Of a stretch of DNA of 64,000 nucleotides, positions 49,619 through 60,953 are shown piece by piece. The DNA is from Rhodoplanes sp. Z2-YC6860 (GTDB lineage Bacteria; Pseudomonadota; Alphaproteobacteria; Rhizobiales; Xanthobacteraceae). The translations under genes were made by a program, and so were the position numbers. Position 1 is the first letter of the stretch; every line of letters begins with the position of its first letter. The stretch spans positions 4,548,029 to 4,612,028 of the forward strand of contig NZ_CP007440.1 of NCBI RefSeq assembly GCF_001579845.1, read 5' to 3'. The notes beneath the pieces are model-generated. The model searched no databases, was not told where the DNA came from, and was given only the letters and a program-made list of their open reading frames with translations.

Positions 49619-49813
49619 TGAAGTCCTCCCAATAAAATTTGACGGACGCGCGCTTCGAATTTGCGCGATGCAGAAACCGTAGCGGCGCGCAGAATACACA
49701 CACCGGAGAGGCCGCGTAATTCCCCTGTCTCGCCATTTCGCCAAGTCCAGGCAGATGCTAGCCTCGGCCCTACCGACATCCGGCCAAAGAGCCGGAGCTG
49801 GGGAGGACGTCCG

Positions 49814-51700
49814 ATGAAAGAGCTGATCAAGCAATATCTTGATGACGGCCTGTCGCGCCGCAAGCTGATGACCGGCTTGAGCGCGCTCGGCATGAGCAGC
49901 GTGGCGGTGAAATCCATGGCGCAGTCGCTTGCGCCGTTCGGACAGGCGGCGACTGCACCGCCCGCAGCGGTGCGCGAGATGCGCGGCACCGGCGGCGCGC
50001 TGTTCATACAGCAGCTCAAGGCCGCCGGCGTCGAATATATCTTTTTCAATCCATCGACCGGCGATTACCCGATCTTCGATGCGCTGGTCGATGAGCCCGG
50101 CATCCAGCTCATCAAGGGCATTCACGAAGGCGCCGTGATCGCCATGGCCGACGGCTATGCGCGCGCCTCGGGCAAGACCGGCGTCGTCATCGTCGCCAAC
50201 ATCGGTCTGCCCAATGCCATGACGCAGATGATCAACAGCTGGAAGGATCAGATCCCGCTGCTGGTCGCCGTCGCCTCGGTCGAGCAGGACGGGCTCGGCG
50301 GCGACATGTTCCAGGACTCCGACCACTCCGAGACGATGACGCAGCCGATCACCAAGTGGTATTGGCAGGCGCTGACCACCGCGTCGATCCCGGCGACCGT
50401 CCGGCGCGGCATGAAGTTCGCGTCGACGCCGCCCTGCGGCCCGGTGTTCCTCTCGCTGCCGACCAACGTGCTGCGCGAGCAGGCCACCGCCGGCATCTGG
50501 GATCATGCGAAGTTCGATGTGCCGATGCGCATCCGCCCCGACAAGGAGTCGGTCGAGAAGGCGGCCCGCGCGCTGATCGAAGCCAAGAATCCGATGATCA
50601 GCATCGGCGACGAACTGACCTGGTGCCGCGCCGGCAAGGAGGTCGTCGCGCTCGCCGAACTGCTCGGAATTCCGGTCGCCGGCCAATACGGCCCGCTGGG
50701 CTACTGGTCGCGGCCGTTCCCGACACGGCATCCGCTCTATATCGGGCCGCATCTGCGCGACATGCGCTATCCCGGCAAGCCCGACGTGCTGCTCAATCTC
50801 GGCAACCGCCACGGCGAGCGCAGCGCGCCCGGCACGATGCTGATCTCGATCCGGCTCGATCCGACAAGTCTGGCGCGCTCCGCGCCGGTCGATCTCGGCA
50901 TGGTGGCCGATCTGAAGCTCGCGGCGGCCGACATCGCCGATGCGGTCCGCAGCATGACGACCGAGACCCGGCGCAAAGAGATCGCCGAGGAGCGCACTGC
51001 GCGCGCCCGCGCATACAGCAGCGAGATGTGGGAGCTGCGCCAGAAGATCGCGCGTGAGAATGCCGACCGCAATCCGGTGAGCCTGGAGCGCCTTGCGCTT
51101 GAGCTCGAAGGCACGCTCGAGCGCGACACCTGTTATGTCTGCGACGTCGACTCCGGCAAGACCATGGACCCGCTGATGTCGTTCGGCGGCGACGACAAGC
51201 AGTACATCGGCACGAGCCCGAGCATTCTCGGCTGGGGCATGGCTGCGGCCTTCGGCGTCAAGCTCGCCAGGCCCGATCTGCCAGTGATTTCCATCGTGGG
51301 CGACGGCAGTTTCTGCTTCAGCGGTCCGCAGCCGTTGTGGAGTCAGGCGCGTTACAAGGCGCCGGTGCTCAACATCGTGCTGAACAACCACAGCTACAAC
51401 AACGAGCGCAACCGCATCTGGCACTATGGCGGCCGCCAGTTCCAGACCGGACGCGACATGACCTGCTATCTCGGCAATCCGGACATCGACTACGCCAAGT
51501 CGGCGCAAGCGTTCGGCGTTGACGGCGAGGTCGTGAAAGAGCCCGGCGCGCTCAAGGACGCGGTCGCGCGCGGCAGGCGCGCAGTCGCGGAGGGCAGGCC
51601 GTATCTCCTCGATATCCACACGTATCGCGACGGCATCGGCGCGGTGTCGACGTGGCATCCGCCATACTCCGTGGCCGACAAGCGCACGAGGAAAGTCTGA
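49814..51700 (+). CDS. ThDP-dependent enzyme (acetolactate synthase / benzoylformate decarboxylase fold) with Tat signal
   Basis: The 628-residue enzyme has all three domains of the family. The Pyr domain (about 60-230) has the catalytic Glu105 in KGIHEGAVIAMADGYARA. The middle domain is at about 240-390. The ThDP-binding PP domain (about 430-600) carries the motif from GDGSFCFSGPQPLW (near 495) to VLNNHSYNN. Unusually, a twin-arginine signal starts it (LSRRKLMTGLSALG, Arg15-Arg16, then a hydrophobic stretch), so export as a folded holoenzyme is likely. The start has a GGGAGGACG site. A c-heme-motif protein follows with overlapping TGATG. A 2-oxo acid or acyloin is the likely substrate class; the exact compound is unknown. 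Confidence 0.85.
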   Translation: MKELIKQYLDDGLSRRKLMTGLSALGMSSVAVKSMAQSLAPFGQAATAPPAAVREMRGTGGALFIQQLKAAGVEYIFFNPSTGDYPIFDALVDEPGIQLIKGIHEGAVIAMADGYARASGKTGVVIVANIGLPNAMTQMINSWKDQIPLLVAVASVEQDGLGGDMFQDSDHSETMTQPITKWYWQALTTASIPATVRRGMKFASTPPCGPVFLSLPTNVLREQATAGIWDHAKFDVPMRIRPDKESVEKAARALIEAKNPMISIGDELTWCRAGKEVVALAELLGIPVAGQYGPLGYWSRPFPTRHPLYIGPHLRDMRYPGKPDVLLNLGNRHGERSAPGTMLISIRLDPTSLARSAPVDLGMVADLKLAAADIADAVRSMTTETRRKEIAEERTARARAYSSEMWELRQKIARENADRNPVSLERLALELEGTLERDTCYVCDVDSGKTMDPLMSFGGDDKQYIGTSPSILGWGMAAAFGVKLARPDLPVISIVGDGSFCFSGPQPLWSQARYKAPVLNIVLNNHSYNNERNRIWHYGGRQFQTGRDMTCYLGNPDIDYAKSAQAFGVDGEVVKEPGALKDAVARGRRAVAEGRPYLLDIHTYRDGIGAVSTWHPPYSVADKRTRKV

Positions 51701-52209
51701 TGCGGCGTATCGTGCTTTTGGCAGCCGTCTTTGCCGCGTCTGCGGTTGCGACGTCCGCGCGAGCGCAGAACGCGCCAGCGCTGCCGGCCGGCGATGGCCG
51801 CGACATCGTCGCGGTCGCCTGCACGCAATGCCATGCGCTGACGCCGCTCGTCGGCATGCGTGATGGGCCGAACGGATGGAAGCGCCATGTCTACAATATG
51901 GTGCTCCGCGGCGCGCAGCTTCCGCCACGCGACGTCGAAACCGTGCTCGCATATCTCAACACCAACTTCGGCCCGGGACAGTCGCTGCCACCCGCAAAGC
52001 CGGTCACGCTTCCGGCGGGCGCCGGCAAGGAGCTGGTCGAAACGCGCTGCACGCTCTGCCACGACCTCGAGCGCGTCACCGCGGCCAAGCGCTCAAAGCG
52101 CGACTGGCCCGGCGTCGTCGCCAACATGTTCGATCGGTTCGGACTTTCGGCGCCGGACGAGGCCAGCGCGATCTCGGGCTATCTCGCGGCGAACTATGGC
52201 AGCGACTGA
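51700..52209 (+). CDS. Exported cytochrome c-like protein with two CxxCH motifs
   Basis: This 169-residue protein has a signal peptide (residues 1-22, cleavage near ARAQ) and two heme-binding motifs, CTQCH at 41-45 and CTLCH at 117-121. It thus looks like two small c-type domains or a diheme cytochrome. Each motif is preceded by a similar helix (GDGRDIVAVA, GAGKELVETR). Distal methionine ligands are not obvious, though MRDGPNGW and VVANMFDRFG offer candidates. It is translationally coupled to the ThDP enzyme gene (TGATG) and converges on folE 4 bases away. It probably accepts electrons from the partner enzyme in the periplasm; this is inference from gene order and export signals. Confidence 0.85.
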   Translation: MRRIVLLAAVFAASAVATSARAQNAPALPAGDGRDIVAVACTQCHALTPLVGMRDGPNGWKRHVYNMVLRGAQLPPRDVETVLAYLNTNFGPGQSLPPAKPVTLPAGAGKELVETRCTLCHDLERVTAAKRSKRDWPGVVANMFDRFGLSAPDEASAISGYLAANYGSD

Positions 52210-52213
52210 GCGG

Positions 52214-52828
52214 TCAGATTGACGTCCGCTCTCGCAAATGCAGCGAGGCGAGGAACTCCTGCCGCGTTTCCGGCTGGTCTCTGAAAACGCCGAGCATGCG
52301 GCTGGTCACCATCGAGACGCCCGGCTTGTGAACGCCGCGGGTGGTCATGCATTGGTGTGTGCCTTCGATCACCACCGCGACGCCCATCGGCTGTAGAACC
52401 TTATCCAGACAGGCTGCGATTTCCGCGGTCATCTTCTCCTGGATTTGAAGTCGCTTGGCGTACACATCGACCAATCGCGCAAGTTTCGAAATGCCCACCA
52501 CGCGCCGGCGGGGCAAATAGGCGATATGCGCCTTGCCGATGATCGGGGCCAGATGGTGCTCGCAGTGGGACTCGAACGGAATGTCGCGCAACGCAACGAT
52601 TTCATCGTAGCCGGCGACCTCCTCAAAGGTCCTGCTGAGGTACTGACGCGGATCCTGCTGGTAGCCTGAGAACCATTCTTCAAACGCACGGGCCACGCGG
52701 CCCGGCGTGCCGGCGAGCCCCTCGCGACGCGGATCGTCGCCGGCCCAGCGGAGCAGCACCCGGACGGCGTCTTCGGCTTCCGACCGTGACGGCTTTTGAA
52801 GCGAGCGAGCACGAGCCGATTTCGCCAT
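52214..52828 (-). CDS. folE: GTP cyclohydrolase I
   Basis: FolE converts GTP to dihydroneopterin triphosphate, the start of folate synthesis. The chosen start MAKSARARS gives 204 residues; an ATG 12 bases upstream is an alternative. Zinc and active-site residues are seen in [20 protein letters not shown] near residue 93 and in the late [14 protein letters not shown] with the second Cys. The N-terminal 20 residues are basic and poorly conserved. It follows cinA on the same strand with a 109-base gap and converges on the cytochrome-like gene. Confidence 0.96.
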   Translation of the reverse strand: MAKSARARSLQKPSRSEAEDAVRVLLRWAGDDPRREGLAGTPGRVARAFEEWFSGYQQDPRQYLSRTFEEVAGYDEIVALRDIPFESHCEHHLAPIIGKAHIAYLPRRRVVGISKLARLVDVYAKRLQIQEKMTAEIAACLDKVLQPMGVAVVIEGTHQCMTTRGVHKPGVSMVTSRMLGVFRDQPETRQEFLASLHLRERTSI

Positions 52829-52937
52829 GATGCCGGACACTCCAGGACAACCTTACGGGACAGCTTTCTCTCAATTCGCTGCTGTCTTTGAAGGTTCCCG
52901 CCGGGACGACGATCGCTGCGGGCGGACTGTCGATCGG

Positions 52938-53435
52938 TCAGCGCTCGCCGGCGAGCCCGGTGAGCATCGCCAGCGCCTGCAGCACCGACAGCCTGCGCAC
53001 TTCGCTGCGGCCGAGATCGCCGAAGCGCCGCTCGCGGTGGGTGAGGCGGCCATCGCGCGCTGCCGCCGCGAAATGCACGAGGCCCACCGGTTTCTCGGCC
53101 GTGCCGCCGCCCGGGCCGGCGATGCCGGTGATGGCCACGGCTAGATCGGCGGGCGAATGCTTGAGCGCGCCTTTGGCCATGGCCTCGGCGGTCTCGCGGC
53201 TCACCGCGCCGTGCGCGCGCAGCGTCTCCGCCGGCACGCCGAGCATCTGCTCTTTCGCTTCGTTGGTGTAGGTGACGAAGCCGCGGTCGACCACCGCCGA
53301 TGAGCCGGCGATCTCCGTGAGCGCGCCGGCCACGAGCCCGCCGGTGCAGGACTCGGCTGTCGCCACCGTCAGCTTCTTTGCCTTGCACAGATCGAGCAGG
53401 ACGGTTGCGGCGGCTAGCGTCTCGCGATCCGCCAT
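52938..53435 (-). CDS. CinA-family nicotinamide-nucleotide amidohydrolase (PncC)
   Basis: PncC-type proteins hydrolyse nicotinamide mononucleotide to nicotinate mononucleotide in pyridine nucleotide recycling. The 165 residues form the stand-alone C-terminal CinA domain with TVATAESCTGGLVAGALTE (catalytic Ser region), VTYTNEAKEQMLGV and AVAITGIAGPGGGTAEKPVG. It starts 11 bases after the ispDF stop and should be in the same transcript. A longer open frame covers part of ispDF and was rejected because the family begins at MADRETLAAA. Confidence 0.93.
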   Translation of the reverse strand: MADRETLAAATVLLDLCKAKKLTVATAESCTGGLVAGALTEIAGSSAVVDRGFVTYTNEAKEQMLGVPAETLRAHGAVSRETAEAMAKGALKHSPADLAVAITGIAGPGGGTAEKPVGLVHFAAAARDGRLTHRERRFGDLGRSEVRRLSVLQALAMLTGLAGER

Positions 53436-53446
53436 CGGCGCGCCCG

Positions 53447-54622
53447 CTACCAGGACCAGGGCAGGCGGACCGTCGCGGTCGCCATCGCCACGATGCCTTC
53501 GCGGCGGCCGACAAAGCCCATTTCCTCGCTGGTCGTGGCTTTGACCGCAACGCGATCCACCGCGATCTCGGCGATATCGGCAATGCGCTTTCGCATCGCG
53601 TCGCGATGCGGCCCGATCTTGGGCGCTTCGCAGACGATGGTGACGTCGATGTGAGCCACCTTGCCGCCGCGCTTGGTCACGCGCTCCACCGCAAACTTCA
53701 GGAACTGGTCGGACGAGGCACCCCGCCAGCGCGGATCGCTGGGCGGAAAGTGCTTGCCGATGTCGCCGTCGGCGATCGCGCCGAGAATCGCGTCGACGAT
53801 CGCATGGAGCGCCACGTCGGCGTCGGAATGGCCGGTGACGCCCTGGTCGTGCGGAATGCGAAGCCCGCCAAGCCACACGTGATCGCCTTCGCAAAAGGCA
53901 TGCACGTCGTAGCCGTTGCCGAGCCTCAGATCGGCGAGACTTGCGATGCGACGCGCCTCGGCCTTGGCGAAGTCCTCGTCGGTGGTGAGCTTCACGTTGC
54001 CGCTTTCTCCCGCAAATACCGTAACCTTGTGACCGGCCCATTCGAACAGCGCCGCATCGTCAGTGAAATCCTGACGGCCATCCCTGGCGGCCTTGCGATG
54101 CGCCTCGAGCAGTGCTGCGAAGTTGAAGGCTTGCGGCGTCTGCACCGAGCGAAGCTCGCTTCTGTCGACCGTGCCGGTGACGCGGCCTTGGGCATCGACG
54201 CGCTTGATCGTGTCGGTGACTTCGAGCGCGGGGATCGCAGCGCCGGTTTCGGCACAAGCGGTGATCGCGCGCGACACAAGTTCTGCTGAACAGAACGGCC
54301 GCGCCGCGTCGTGGATCAGCACGATGTCTGGCGCACTCGTGCTCAACGCTTCAAGGCCGGCGAGCACTGAGGCCTGCCTGGAGGCACCTCCTGCCACGGG
54401 TGGCAGCAGTTTGAGGCCAACTGCCGCAGCGTCGTAGTAGGTCCGGTCGTCCGGGTGGATAACGCTCTGCACAGCGCCGACCTGTCCGTGCCAGGACAGC
54501 AGGGACAGGCTCGAACGGATCACAGGCTCGCCGGCTAACTGCCGGTATTGTTTGGGTAAACTGCCACCGGCGCGGACTCCGCGTCCGGCAGCGACCACCA
54601 CGGCGGCAACAGAAGGCTCCAT
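53447..54622 (-). CDS. ispDF: Bifunctional IspD/IspF isoprenoid synthesis enzyme
   Basis: The 391-residue fusion carries out two steps of the methylerythritol phosphate pathway. IspD (residues about 1-225) attaches CTP to MEP and shows [23 protein letters not shown] and LIHDAARPF. IspF (about 232-391) makes the cyclic diphosphate and shows [11 protein letters not shown] with metal ligands, [19 protein letters not shown] and [14 protein letters not shown]. Such fusions are typical of alphaproteobacteria. The start [15 protein letters not shown] was preferred over a longer open frame. It diverges from dusB-ntrBC across 131 bases, the conserved order in rhizobia. Confidence 0.97.
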   Translation of the reverse strand: MEPSVAAVVVAAGRGVRAGGSLPKQYRQLAGEPVIRSSLSLLSWHGQVGAVQSVIHPDDRTYYDAAAVGLKLLPPVAGGASRQASVLAGLEALSTSAPDIVLIHDAARPFCSAELVSRAITACAETGAAIPALEVTDTIKRVDAQGRVTGTVDRSELRSVQTPQAFNFAALLEAHRKAARDGRQDFTDDAALFEWAGHKVTVFAGESGNVKLTTDEDFAKAEARRIASLADLRLGNGYDVHAFCEGDHVWLGGLRIPHDQGVTGHSDADVALHAIVDAILGAIADGDIGKHFPPSDPRWRGASSDQFLKFAVERVTKRGGKVAHIDVTIVCEAPKIGPHRDAMRKRIADIAEIAVDRVAVKATTSEEMGFVGRREGIVAMATATVRLPWSW

Positions 54623-54707
54623 CGAAAATCCCAGCAAAATCACGGTTTCGGTGCAGGCTTTACCGCGTTCGCCGCATCCACAAAAGGATTTCCACTGGCG
54701 GTGTTTA

Positions 54708-54732
54708 TGGTGCAATGCAGCACTTGCGCTGC
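54708..54732. promoter_or_regulatory. Overlapping dyads upstream of dusB-ntrBC
   Basis: GTGC (54710-54713) and GCAC (54720-54723) flank AATGCA, and GCAGC (54717-54721) and GCTGC (54728-54732) flank ACTTGC. In rhizobia the dusB-ntrBC promoter is reported to be autoregulated by NtrC, so a site is expected here, but these dyads do not match the NtrC consensus well. Confidence 0.3.
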
Positions 54733-54753
54733 TCCGCGAATTGATTAAACTAT

Positions 54754-55839
54754 ATGCACGATTGGTTCCGCCTAATACATAGGCAAGACGTGAGCGCGAC
54801 AAACCACAGACGGGATTTGGACTGGGCCACCGGCGGCTTCTGCATCGGCAATGTTGCGGTGCAGAATCGCGTCGTACTTGCGCCAATGTCCGGCGTCACC
54901 GACGCGCCGTTCCGCCGTCTCGTCTCCGAACTCGGCGCGGGTCTCGTGGTCTCCGAGATGACGGCGAGCGATGCGCTGATCGAGGGGGATCGCAACGCTG
55001 TGCTGCGCATCGAAGGGCAGGGCGTCGGCACGCATGTGGTGCAGCTCGCCGGCTGCGAGCCGCACTGGATGGCTGAGGGCGCCAGGATCGCCGAAGGCGC
55101 GGGCGCCGACATCATCGACATCAACATGGGTTGTCCGGCGAAGCACGTCGCCAACAAGCAGTCGGGATCGGCGCTGATGCGCGATCTCGATCATGCACTG
55201 ACCTTGATCGAAGCAACCGTCGGCGCGGTGGCGCTTCCGGTGACGCTGAAGATGCGGCTCGGCTGGGACGACAGGTCGATCAACGCGCCGGAATTGGCGC
55301 GCCGCGCGCAGAACGCCGGCATCCGGCTGATCACCGTTCATGGCCGCACGCGATGCCAGTTCTACACCGGCAAGGCCAATTGGGATGCGATCCGCGCCGT
55401 CAAGGACGCGATCTCGATCCCGCTGGTGGTCAACGGCGATATCCGCGGCTTCGTCCATGCGGACGAGGCATTGCGGGCGTCCGGCGCCGATGCCGTGATG
55501 GTCGGACGCGCCGCGCAGGGCCGGCCGTGGCTTCCGGGTCAGATCGCGCGCTATATCGAGACCGGTCACAAGGAGACGGCTCCGCCGCTCACGCAGCAGT
55601 TCAAACTCGTCGCAGCCCTCTATGACGAAATGCTCGACCATCACGGGCTGCGCATCGGGCTCAAGCATGCCCGCAAGCATCTCGGCTGGGCGCTGGACGC
55701 GGCCGCAGCCTCGGCCGGCGTTGCGTTCGACACGCTGAAACGCTGGCGCGGCACGGTGCTGACCAGCGAGACGCCGGCCGAAGCCCGCACGCGGCTCGCC
55801 GAAGCCTACGACGCATTCGCCTGTGGAGCCCCCGCATGA
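54754..55839 (+). CDS. dusB: tRNA-dihydrouridine synthase DusB (NifR3)
   Basis: DusB reduces uridines in tRNA to dihydrouridine with FMN. The 361-residue TIM barrel shows [20 protein letters not shown], the [19 protein letters not shown] segment with the catalytic Cys near residue 128, [10 protein letters not shown] and [15 protein letters not shown]. The first 25 residues are unlike the family, and a GTG at 54790 may be the real start. It overlaps ntrB by 4 bases (ATGA). The dusB-ntrB-ntrC order was first described in rhizobia as nifR3-ntrBC. Confidence 0.95.
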   Translation: MHDWFRLIHRQDVSATNHRRDLDWATGGFCIGNVAVQNRVVLAPMSGVTDAPFRRLVSELGAGLVVSEMTASDALIEGDRNAVLRIEGQGVGTHVVQLAGCEPHWMAEGARIAEGAGADIIDINMGCPAKHVANKQSGSALMRDLDHALTLIEATVGAVALPVTLKMRLGWDDRSINAPELARRAQNAGIRLITVHGRTRCQFYTGKANWDAIRAVKDAISIPLVVNGDIRGFVHADEALRASGADAVMVGRAAQGRPWLPGQIARYIETGHKETAPPLTQQFKLVAALYDEMLDHHGLRIGLKHARKHLGWALDAAAASAGVAFDTLKRWRGTVLTSETPAEARTRLAEAYDAFACGAPA

Positions 55840-56975
55840 GCGAAGCCAGCATGCGCACGACCAGCAGCGTCACCCACCAGCAGCGCTCTGCCGATGCGGT
55901 GCTCAATGCACTGCCGCTGCCCGTGATCACGGTCGCTGCTGACGGCAAGATCGCTGACGCCAATGTCGCGGCTGAGAGCTTTTTCGAGGCCTCGGTGGCG
56001 CTCCTTCGCCGGCAGCAACTGCGCGATCTGGTGCCGTTCGGCAGTCCGTTGCTGGCGCTGGTCGAGCAGGTGCGCGACCGCGGCGCGGCCGTCAACGAAT
56101 ACAAGGTGGACCTTTCGACGCCGCGCAATCCCGGCGACCGTTTGGTGGACCTTCACGTCGCGCCGCTTCCGGAGCGGCCCGACCATGTGGTGGTGATGCT
56201 CCAGGAGCGCACCATCGCGGACAAGATGGACCGTCAGCTCACCCATCGGGGTGCGGCGCGCTCGGTGAGTGCGCTCGCCGCGATGCTTGCTCACGAGATC
56301 AAGAATCCGCTGTCCGGCATCCGCGGTGCGGCGCAGCTCCTTGAACAATCGGCCGACGACGACGACCGCACGCTGACGCGTCTCATCTGCGACGAGGCCG
56401 ACCGCATCGTGAAGCTCGTCGACCGCATGGAGGTGTTCTCCGACGAGCGCCCGGTCGAGCGCGAGCCGGTGAACATCCATGTCGTGCTGGAGCACGTCAA
56501 ACGCCTGGCACAGTCGGGCTTCGGGCGTCACATCAAGTTCGTCGAAATCTACGATCCTTCGCTGCCGTCGGTGTTCGCCAACCGCGACCAGCTGGTCCAG
56601 GTGTTCCTCAATCTGGTGAAAAACGCCGCCGAGTCGATCGGAGAGAGCCCGGCCGATGGCGAGATCCAGATCACCACGGCGTTCCGCCCGGGCGTGCGGC
56701 TGTCGCTGCCCGGCTCGAAATCTCGGGTTTCATTGCCGCTGGAATTCTGCATCAAGGACAACGGGCCGGGCGTGCCCGAAGACCTGATGCCGCATCTGTT
56801 CGATCCGTTCGTGACGACCAAACCGACCGGCTCGGGGCTCGGCCTCGCGCTCGTTGCCAAGATCGTCGGCGATCACGGCGGCATCATCGAATGCGAATCG
56901 CAGCAGAAGCACACGGTGTTCCGCGTGCTGATGCCGATGTTCACTGGTGACGGCGCCGGGCCTTCACCCGCTTAG
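55836..56975 (+). CDS. ntrB: Nitrogen regulation sensor kinase NtrB
   Basis: NtrB phosphorylates NtrC under nitrogen limitation and is controlled by PII. The 379-residue cytosolic protein has a PAS domain (about 20-125, [20 protein letters not shown]) and the phospho-acceptor His in [20 protein letters not shown] near residue 153. The ATPase domain has [14 protein letters not shown] (N box), [11 protein letters not shown] and [13 protein letters not shown]. The overlap with dusB and the ntrC gene 47 bases downstream show one operon. The start codon is ATG. Confidence 0.96.
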   Translation: MSEASMRTTSSVTHQQRSADAVLNALPLPVITVAADGKIADANVAAESFFEASVALLRRQQLRDLVPFGSPLLALVEQVRDRGAAVNEYKVDLSTPRNPGDRLVDLHVAPLPERPDHVVVMLQERTIADKMDRQLTHRGAARSVSALAAMLAHEIKNPLSGIRGAAQLLEQSADDDDRTLTRLICDEADRIVKLVDRMEVFSDERPVEREPVNIHVVLEHVKRLAQSGFGRHIKFVEIYDPSLPSVFANRDQLVQVFLNLVKNAAESIGESPADGEIQITTAFRPGVRLSLPGSKSRVSLPLEFCIKDNGPGVPEDLMPHLFDPFVTTKPTGSGLGLALVAKIVGDHGGIIECESQQKHTVFRVLMPMFTGDGAGPSPA

Positions 56976-57022
56976 GACCAAAGGACTCGAGAGAGGACCC
57001 AAACAGGGCTCAAGAGGATTCC

Positions 57023-58462
<1,440 letters not shown>

Positions 58463-58503
58463 CCAGCGGCCACCGGCTGTCACCGAATTGTCACCAAGCT
58501 TTC

Positions 58504-58530
58504 TTTGCGGGCGCGTGAAGCGCCCGCAAA
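58504..58530 (+). other. Strong hairpin between ntrC and ntrY
   Basis: TTTGCGGGCGC (58504-58514) and GCGCCCGCAAA (58520-58530) form a perfect 11-bp stem with loop GTGAA, starting 41 bases after the ntrC stop. Only A residues follow on the plus strand, so it lacks the T-tract of a plus-strand terminator. It may stabilise the ntrBC transcript, act as an RNase processing site, or attenuate transcription into ntrYX. Confidence 0.5.
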
Positions 58531-58650
58531 ATGTCTCAATCGAGCAACATGGTGTTGCATCAACGCATCAGTCGGCCTATCCAGCCGGCCGGGGGCGGGG
58601 TTGTGGCCTGATGCGTTGGGACAGACGGCCCCTGCCGGGGCTGACGGGGC

Positions 58651-60948
58651 ATGATGACAAGTATCGCCAGCGTAGACAGCACCACGTCTGCCGAATTGGC
58701 CGCTCCTGGACAAGAGAACCTCGCCATGCGGGTTCTGGGTCCGGTGGCAGCGGGGCTGGCCATGCTGTCGGCGTTCACCACCTTCGTGGTGCTGGCCGAT
58801 CTGACCCCGATCGCACCGACCCATTCCGTCGTGGTCACGCTTCTGCTGGCCAACGCGCTGACCGTGTTCCTGCTGCTCGGCATCATCGGCCGCGAGGTCT
58901 GGATGGTCGTGCAGGCGAGGCGGCGGGGCCGTGCCGCAGCACGCCTGCATATTCGGATCGTCGCGCTGTTTGCCGTGATTGCCGCCGTGCCCGCCATGCT
59001 GGTGGCGCTCGTTGCCAGCGTCACCCTCGACCGCGGCCTCGACCGGCTGTTCTCCACCCGGACCAAAGCGATCATCGAGAATTCGCTGGTCGTCGCCGAC
59101 GCCTATCTGCAAGAGCACGCTCAGATGATCCGCGGCGACATCATGGCGATGTCATTCGATGTGTCGCGGGCCAAGCCCCTGTTCGACAGCGAGCGCGAGC
59201 GGTTCAAGCAGTTCTTCTCGGCGCAGGCGCGGGTGCGGGGCCTCACCGCCGCGGTGATCATCAACAAGGACACCTCGGTCATCGAGCGGGCCGAGATCAG
59301 CTCAGATCAGCCGATCCCGCTGCCCGACGCGCCGGGGCTCAGCACCGTCACTGAAAGCGATCCGCAGATCGGCATGCTGCTGAACGTCAACGCGGTCGCC
59401 GCGGTGATCAAGCTGCACGGCTACGACAACGCCTACCTCAGCATCCTGCGCCCCCTCGACCCGCGAGTCGTGTCGCAGCTCCGTGAGACCCAGGCCACCG
59501 TCAGCGACTTCGCCAACATCCAGGAGCGGCGCTTCGGCGTGCAGCTCGCCTTCGGGCTGATGTACACCGTGATCGCGCTTGCGATCCTTTTATCGGCCGC
59601 CTGGCTCGGGCTCAATTTCGCCAACCAGCTGGTGGCTCCGATCCGGCGCCTGATCGGCGCCGCGAACCTCGTCTCGACCGGCAATCTCCATGTCCAGGTG
59701 CCGGTGCAGCGGTCGGAGGGCGACCTCGCCAATCTCGGCGAGACCTTCAACCGGATGACCTACGAGCTACGCACCCAGCGCGACGACATTGTGCGCGCGC
59801 GCGACGTCATGGATCAGCGGCGGCGCTTCACCGAAGCGGTGCTGGCCGGCGCCAGCGCCGGCGTGATTGGCGTCGACGGCGAGGGGCGGATCAGCCTGCT
59901 CAATCGCTCGGCCGAAAAGCTGATCGACCGGCTCGAGGCCGACGCCATCGGCCATTCCTTGGTCGATGTGGTTCCGGAGCTGACCGAGCTTCTCACCAAT
60001 GCGCAGCTTGGTTTGCAGCGCCTGGTGCAGGGGCAAGTGACGCTGAACCGGCAGAACCGCGAGCGCAACCTGTCGGTGCGCGTCACCACGGAGCAATCGC
60101 CCGACGCGCTGCACGGCTATGTGGTCACGCTCGATGACATCACCGAACTCGTGATCGCGCAGCGAAGCTCGGCCTGGGCCGACATCGCCCGCCGCATCGC
60201 CCACGAGATCAAGAACCCGCTGACGCCCATCCAGCTCTCCGCCGAGCGGCTGCGCAGAAAATACGGCAAGTCGATCACCGAGGATCCGGCGGTGTTCATC
60301 CAGTGCACCGACACCATCGTGCGCCAGGTCGACGACATCAAGCGCATGGTCGACGAGTTCTCGAAGTTCGCCCGCATGCCCAAGGCCGTGATGGAGCCCG
60401 AGGACATCGCCGACACGGTGCGCCAGGTGGTCTTCCTGATGCGGGTCGGCCATGCCGACATCGACATCGATCTCGAGCTCACCGAAGATCCGATGAAGGC
60501 GCGCTTCGACCGGCGATTGATCTCGCAAGGCCTGACCAACATCATCAAGAATGCCAGCGAAGCGATCGCGGCGGTGCCGCAGAGCGACCGCGGACGCGGC
60601 CATATCCGCGTCATTGCCAGCCGCGAGGACACCGACGTCACCATCGATGTGATCGACAACGGCATCGGCCTCCCGAAGGAAAACCGCAACCGGCTGCTCG
60701 AGCCTTACGTCACCACCCGCGAGAAGGGCACCGGCCTTGGTCTCGCCATTGTCGGCCGCATTCTCGAGGATCATGGCGGCGGCATCGAGTTGCGCGATGC
60801 GTCCGATAAATTCCCCGGTGAGCGCGGCGCCTGGATGCGGTTGAAGTTCAAAGCGGAGACCGAGGCTGCCGCCCCGTCGATCGATGCGGCGAAGGCCGAT
60901 AGCGACGCTTCTCACCTCGATAAAGCCAAAGTTACCAGCGAGCGATAG
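58651..60948 (+). CDS. ntrY: Nitrogen/redox sensor kinase NtrY
   Basis: NtrY is the membrane kinase partner of NtrX. The 765-residue protein has several N-terminal membrane helices (about 28-50, 58-85, 105-130) and a large extracytoplasmic region to about 290. A further helix lies at about 300-325, then a HAMP domain (NQLVAPIRRLIGAANLV). A PAS domain is near 395-500, and the phospho-acceptor His is in [20 protein letters not shown] near residue 520. ATPase motifs are NIIKNASEAIAA, DNGIGLPKENRNR and GTGLGLAIVGRI. It is coupled to ntrX, which starts 5 bases later. Confidence 0.96.
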   Translation: MMTSIASVDSTTSAELAAPGQENLAMRVLGPVAAGLAMLSAFTTFVVLADLTPIAPTHSVVVTLLLANALTVFLLLGIIGREVWMVVQARRRGRAAARLHIRIVALFAVIAAVPAMLVALVASVTLDRGLDRLFSTRTKAIIENSLVVADAYLQEHAQMIRGDIMAMSFDVSRAKPLFDSERERFKQFFSAQARVRGLTAAVIINKDTSVIERAEISSDQPIPLPDAPGLSTVTESDPQIGMLLNVNAVAAVIKLHGYDNAYLSILRPLDPRVVSQLRETQATVSDFANIQERRFGVQLAFGLMYTVIALAILLSAAWLGLNFANQLVAPIRRLIGAANLVSTGNLHVQVPVQRSEGDLANLGETFNRMTYELRTQRDDIVRARDVMDQRRRFTEAVLAGASAGVIGVDGEGRISLLNRSAEKLIDRLEADAIGHSLVDVVPELTELLTNAQLGLQRLVQGQVTLNRQNRERNLSVRVTTEQSPDALHGYVVTLDDITELVIAQRSSAWADIARRIAHEIKNPLTPIQLSAERLRRKYGKSITEDPAVFIQCTDTIVRQVDDIKRMVDEFSKFARMPKAVMEPEDIADTVRQVVFLMRVGHADIDIDLELTEDPMKARFDRRLISQGLTNIIKNASEAIAAVPQSDRGRGHIRVIASREDTDVTIDVIDNGIGLPKENRNRLLEPYVTTREKGTGLGLAIVGRILEDHGGGIELRDASDKFPGERGAWMRLKFKAETEAAAPSIDAAKADSDASHLDKAKVTSER

Positions 60949-60953
60949 GTCCT

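Noticed and set aside
49619-51952. Very long open frame on the minus strand that extends the metallo-hydrolase gene across the ThDP enzyme gene
   Set aside because: It is antisense to a gene with clear family motifs, has no matching family itself, and the real hydrolase start at 49618 has a ribosome binding site and a signal peptide.
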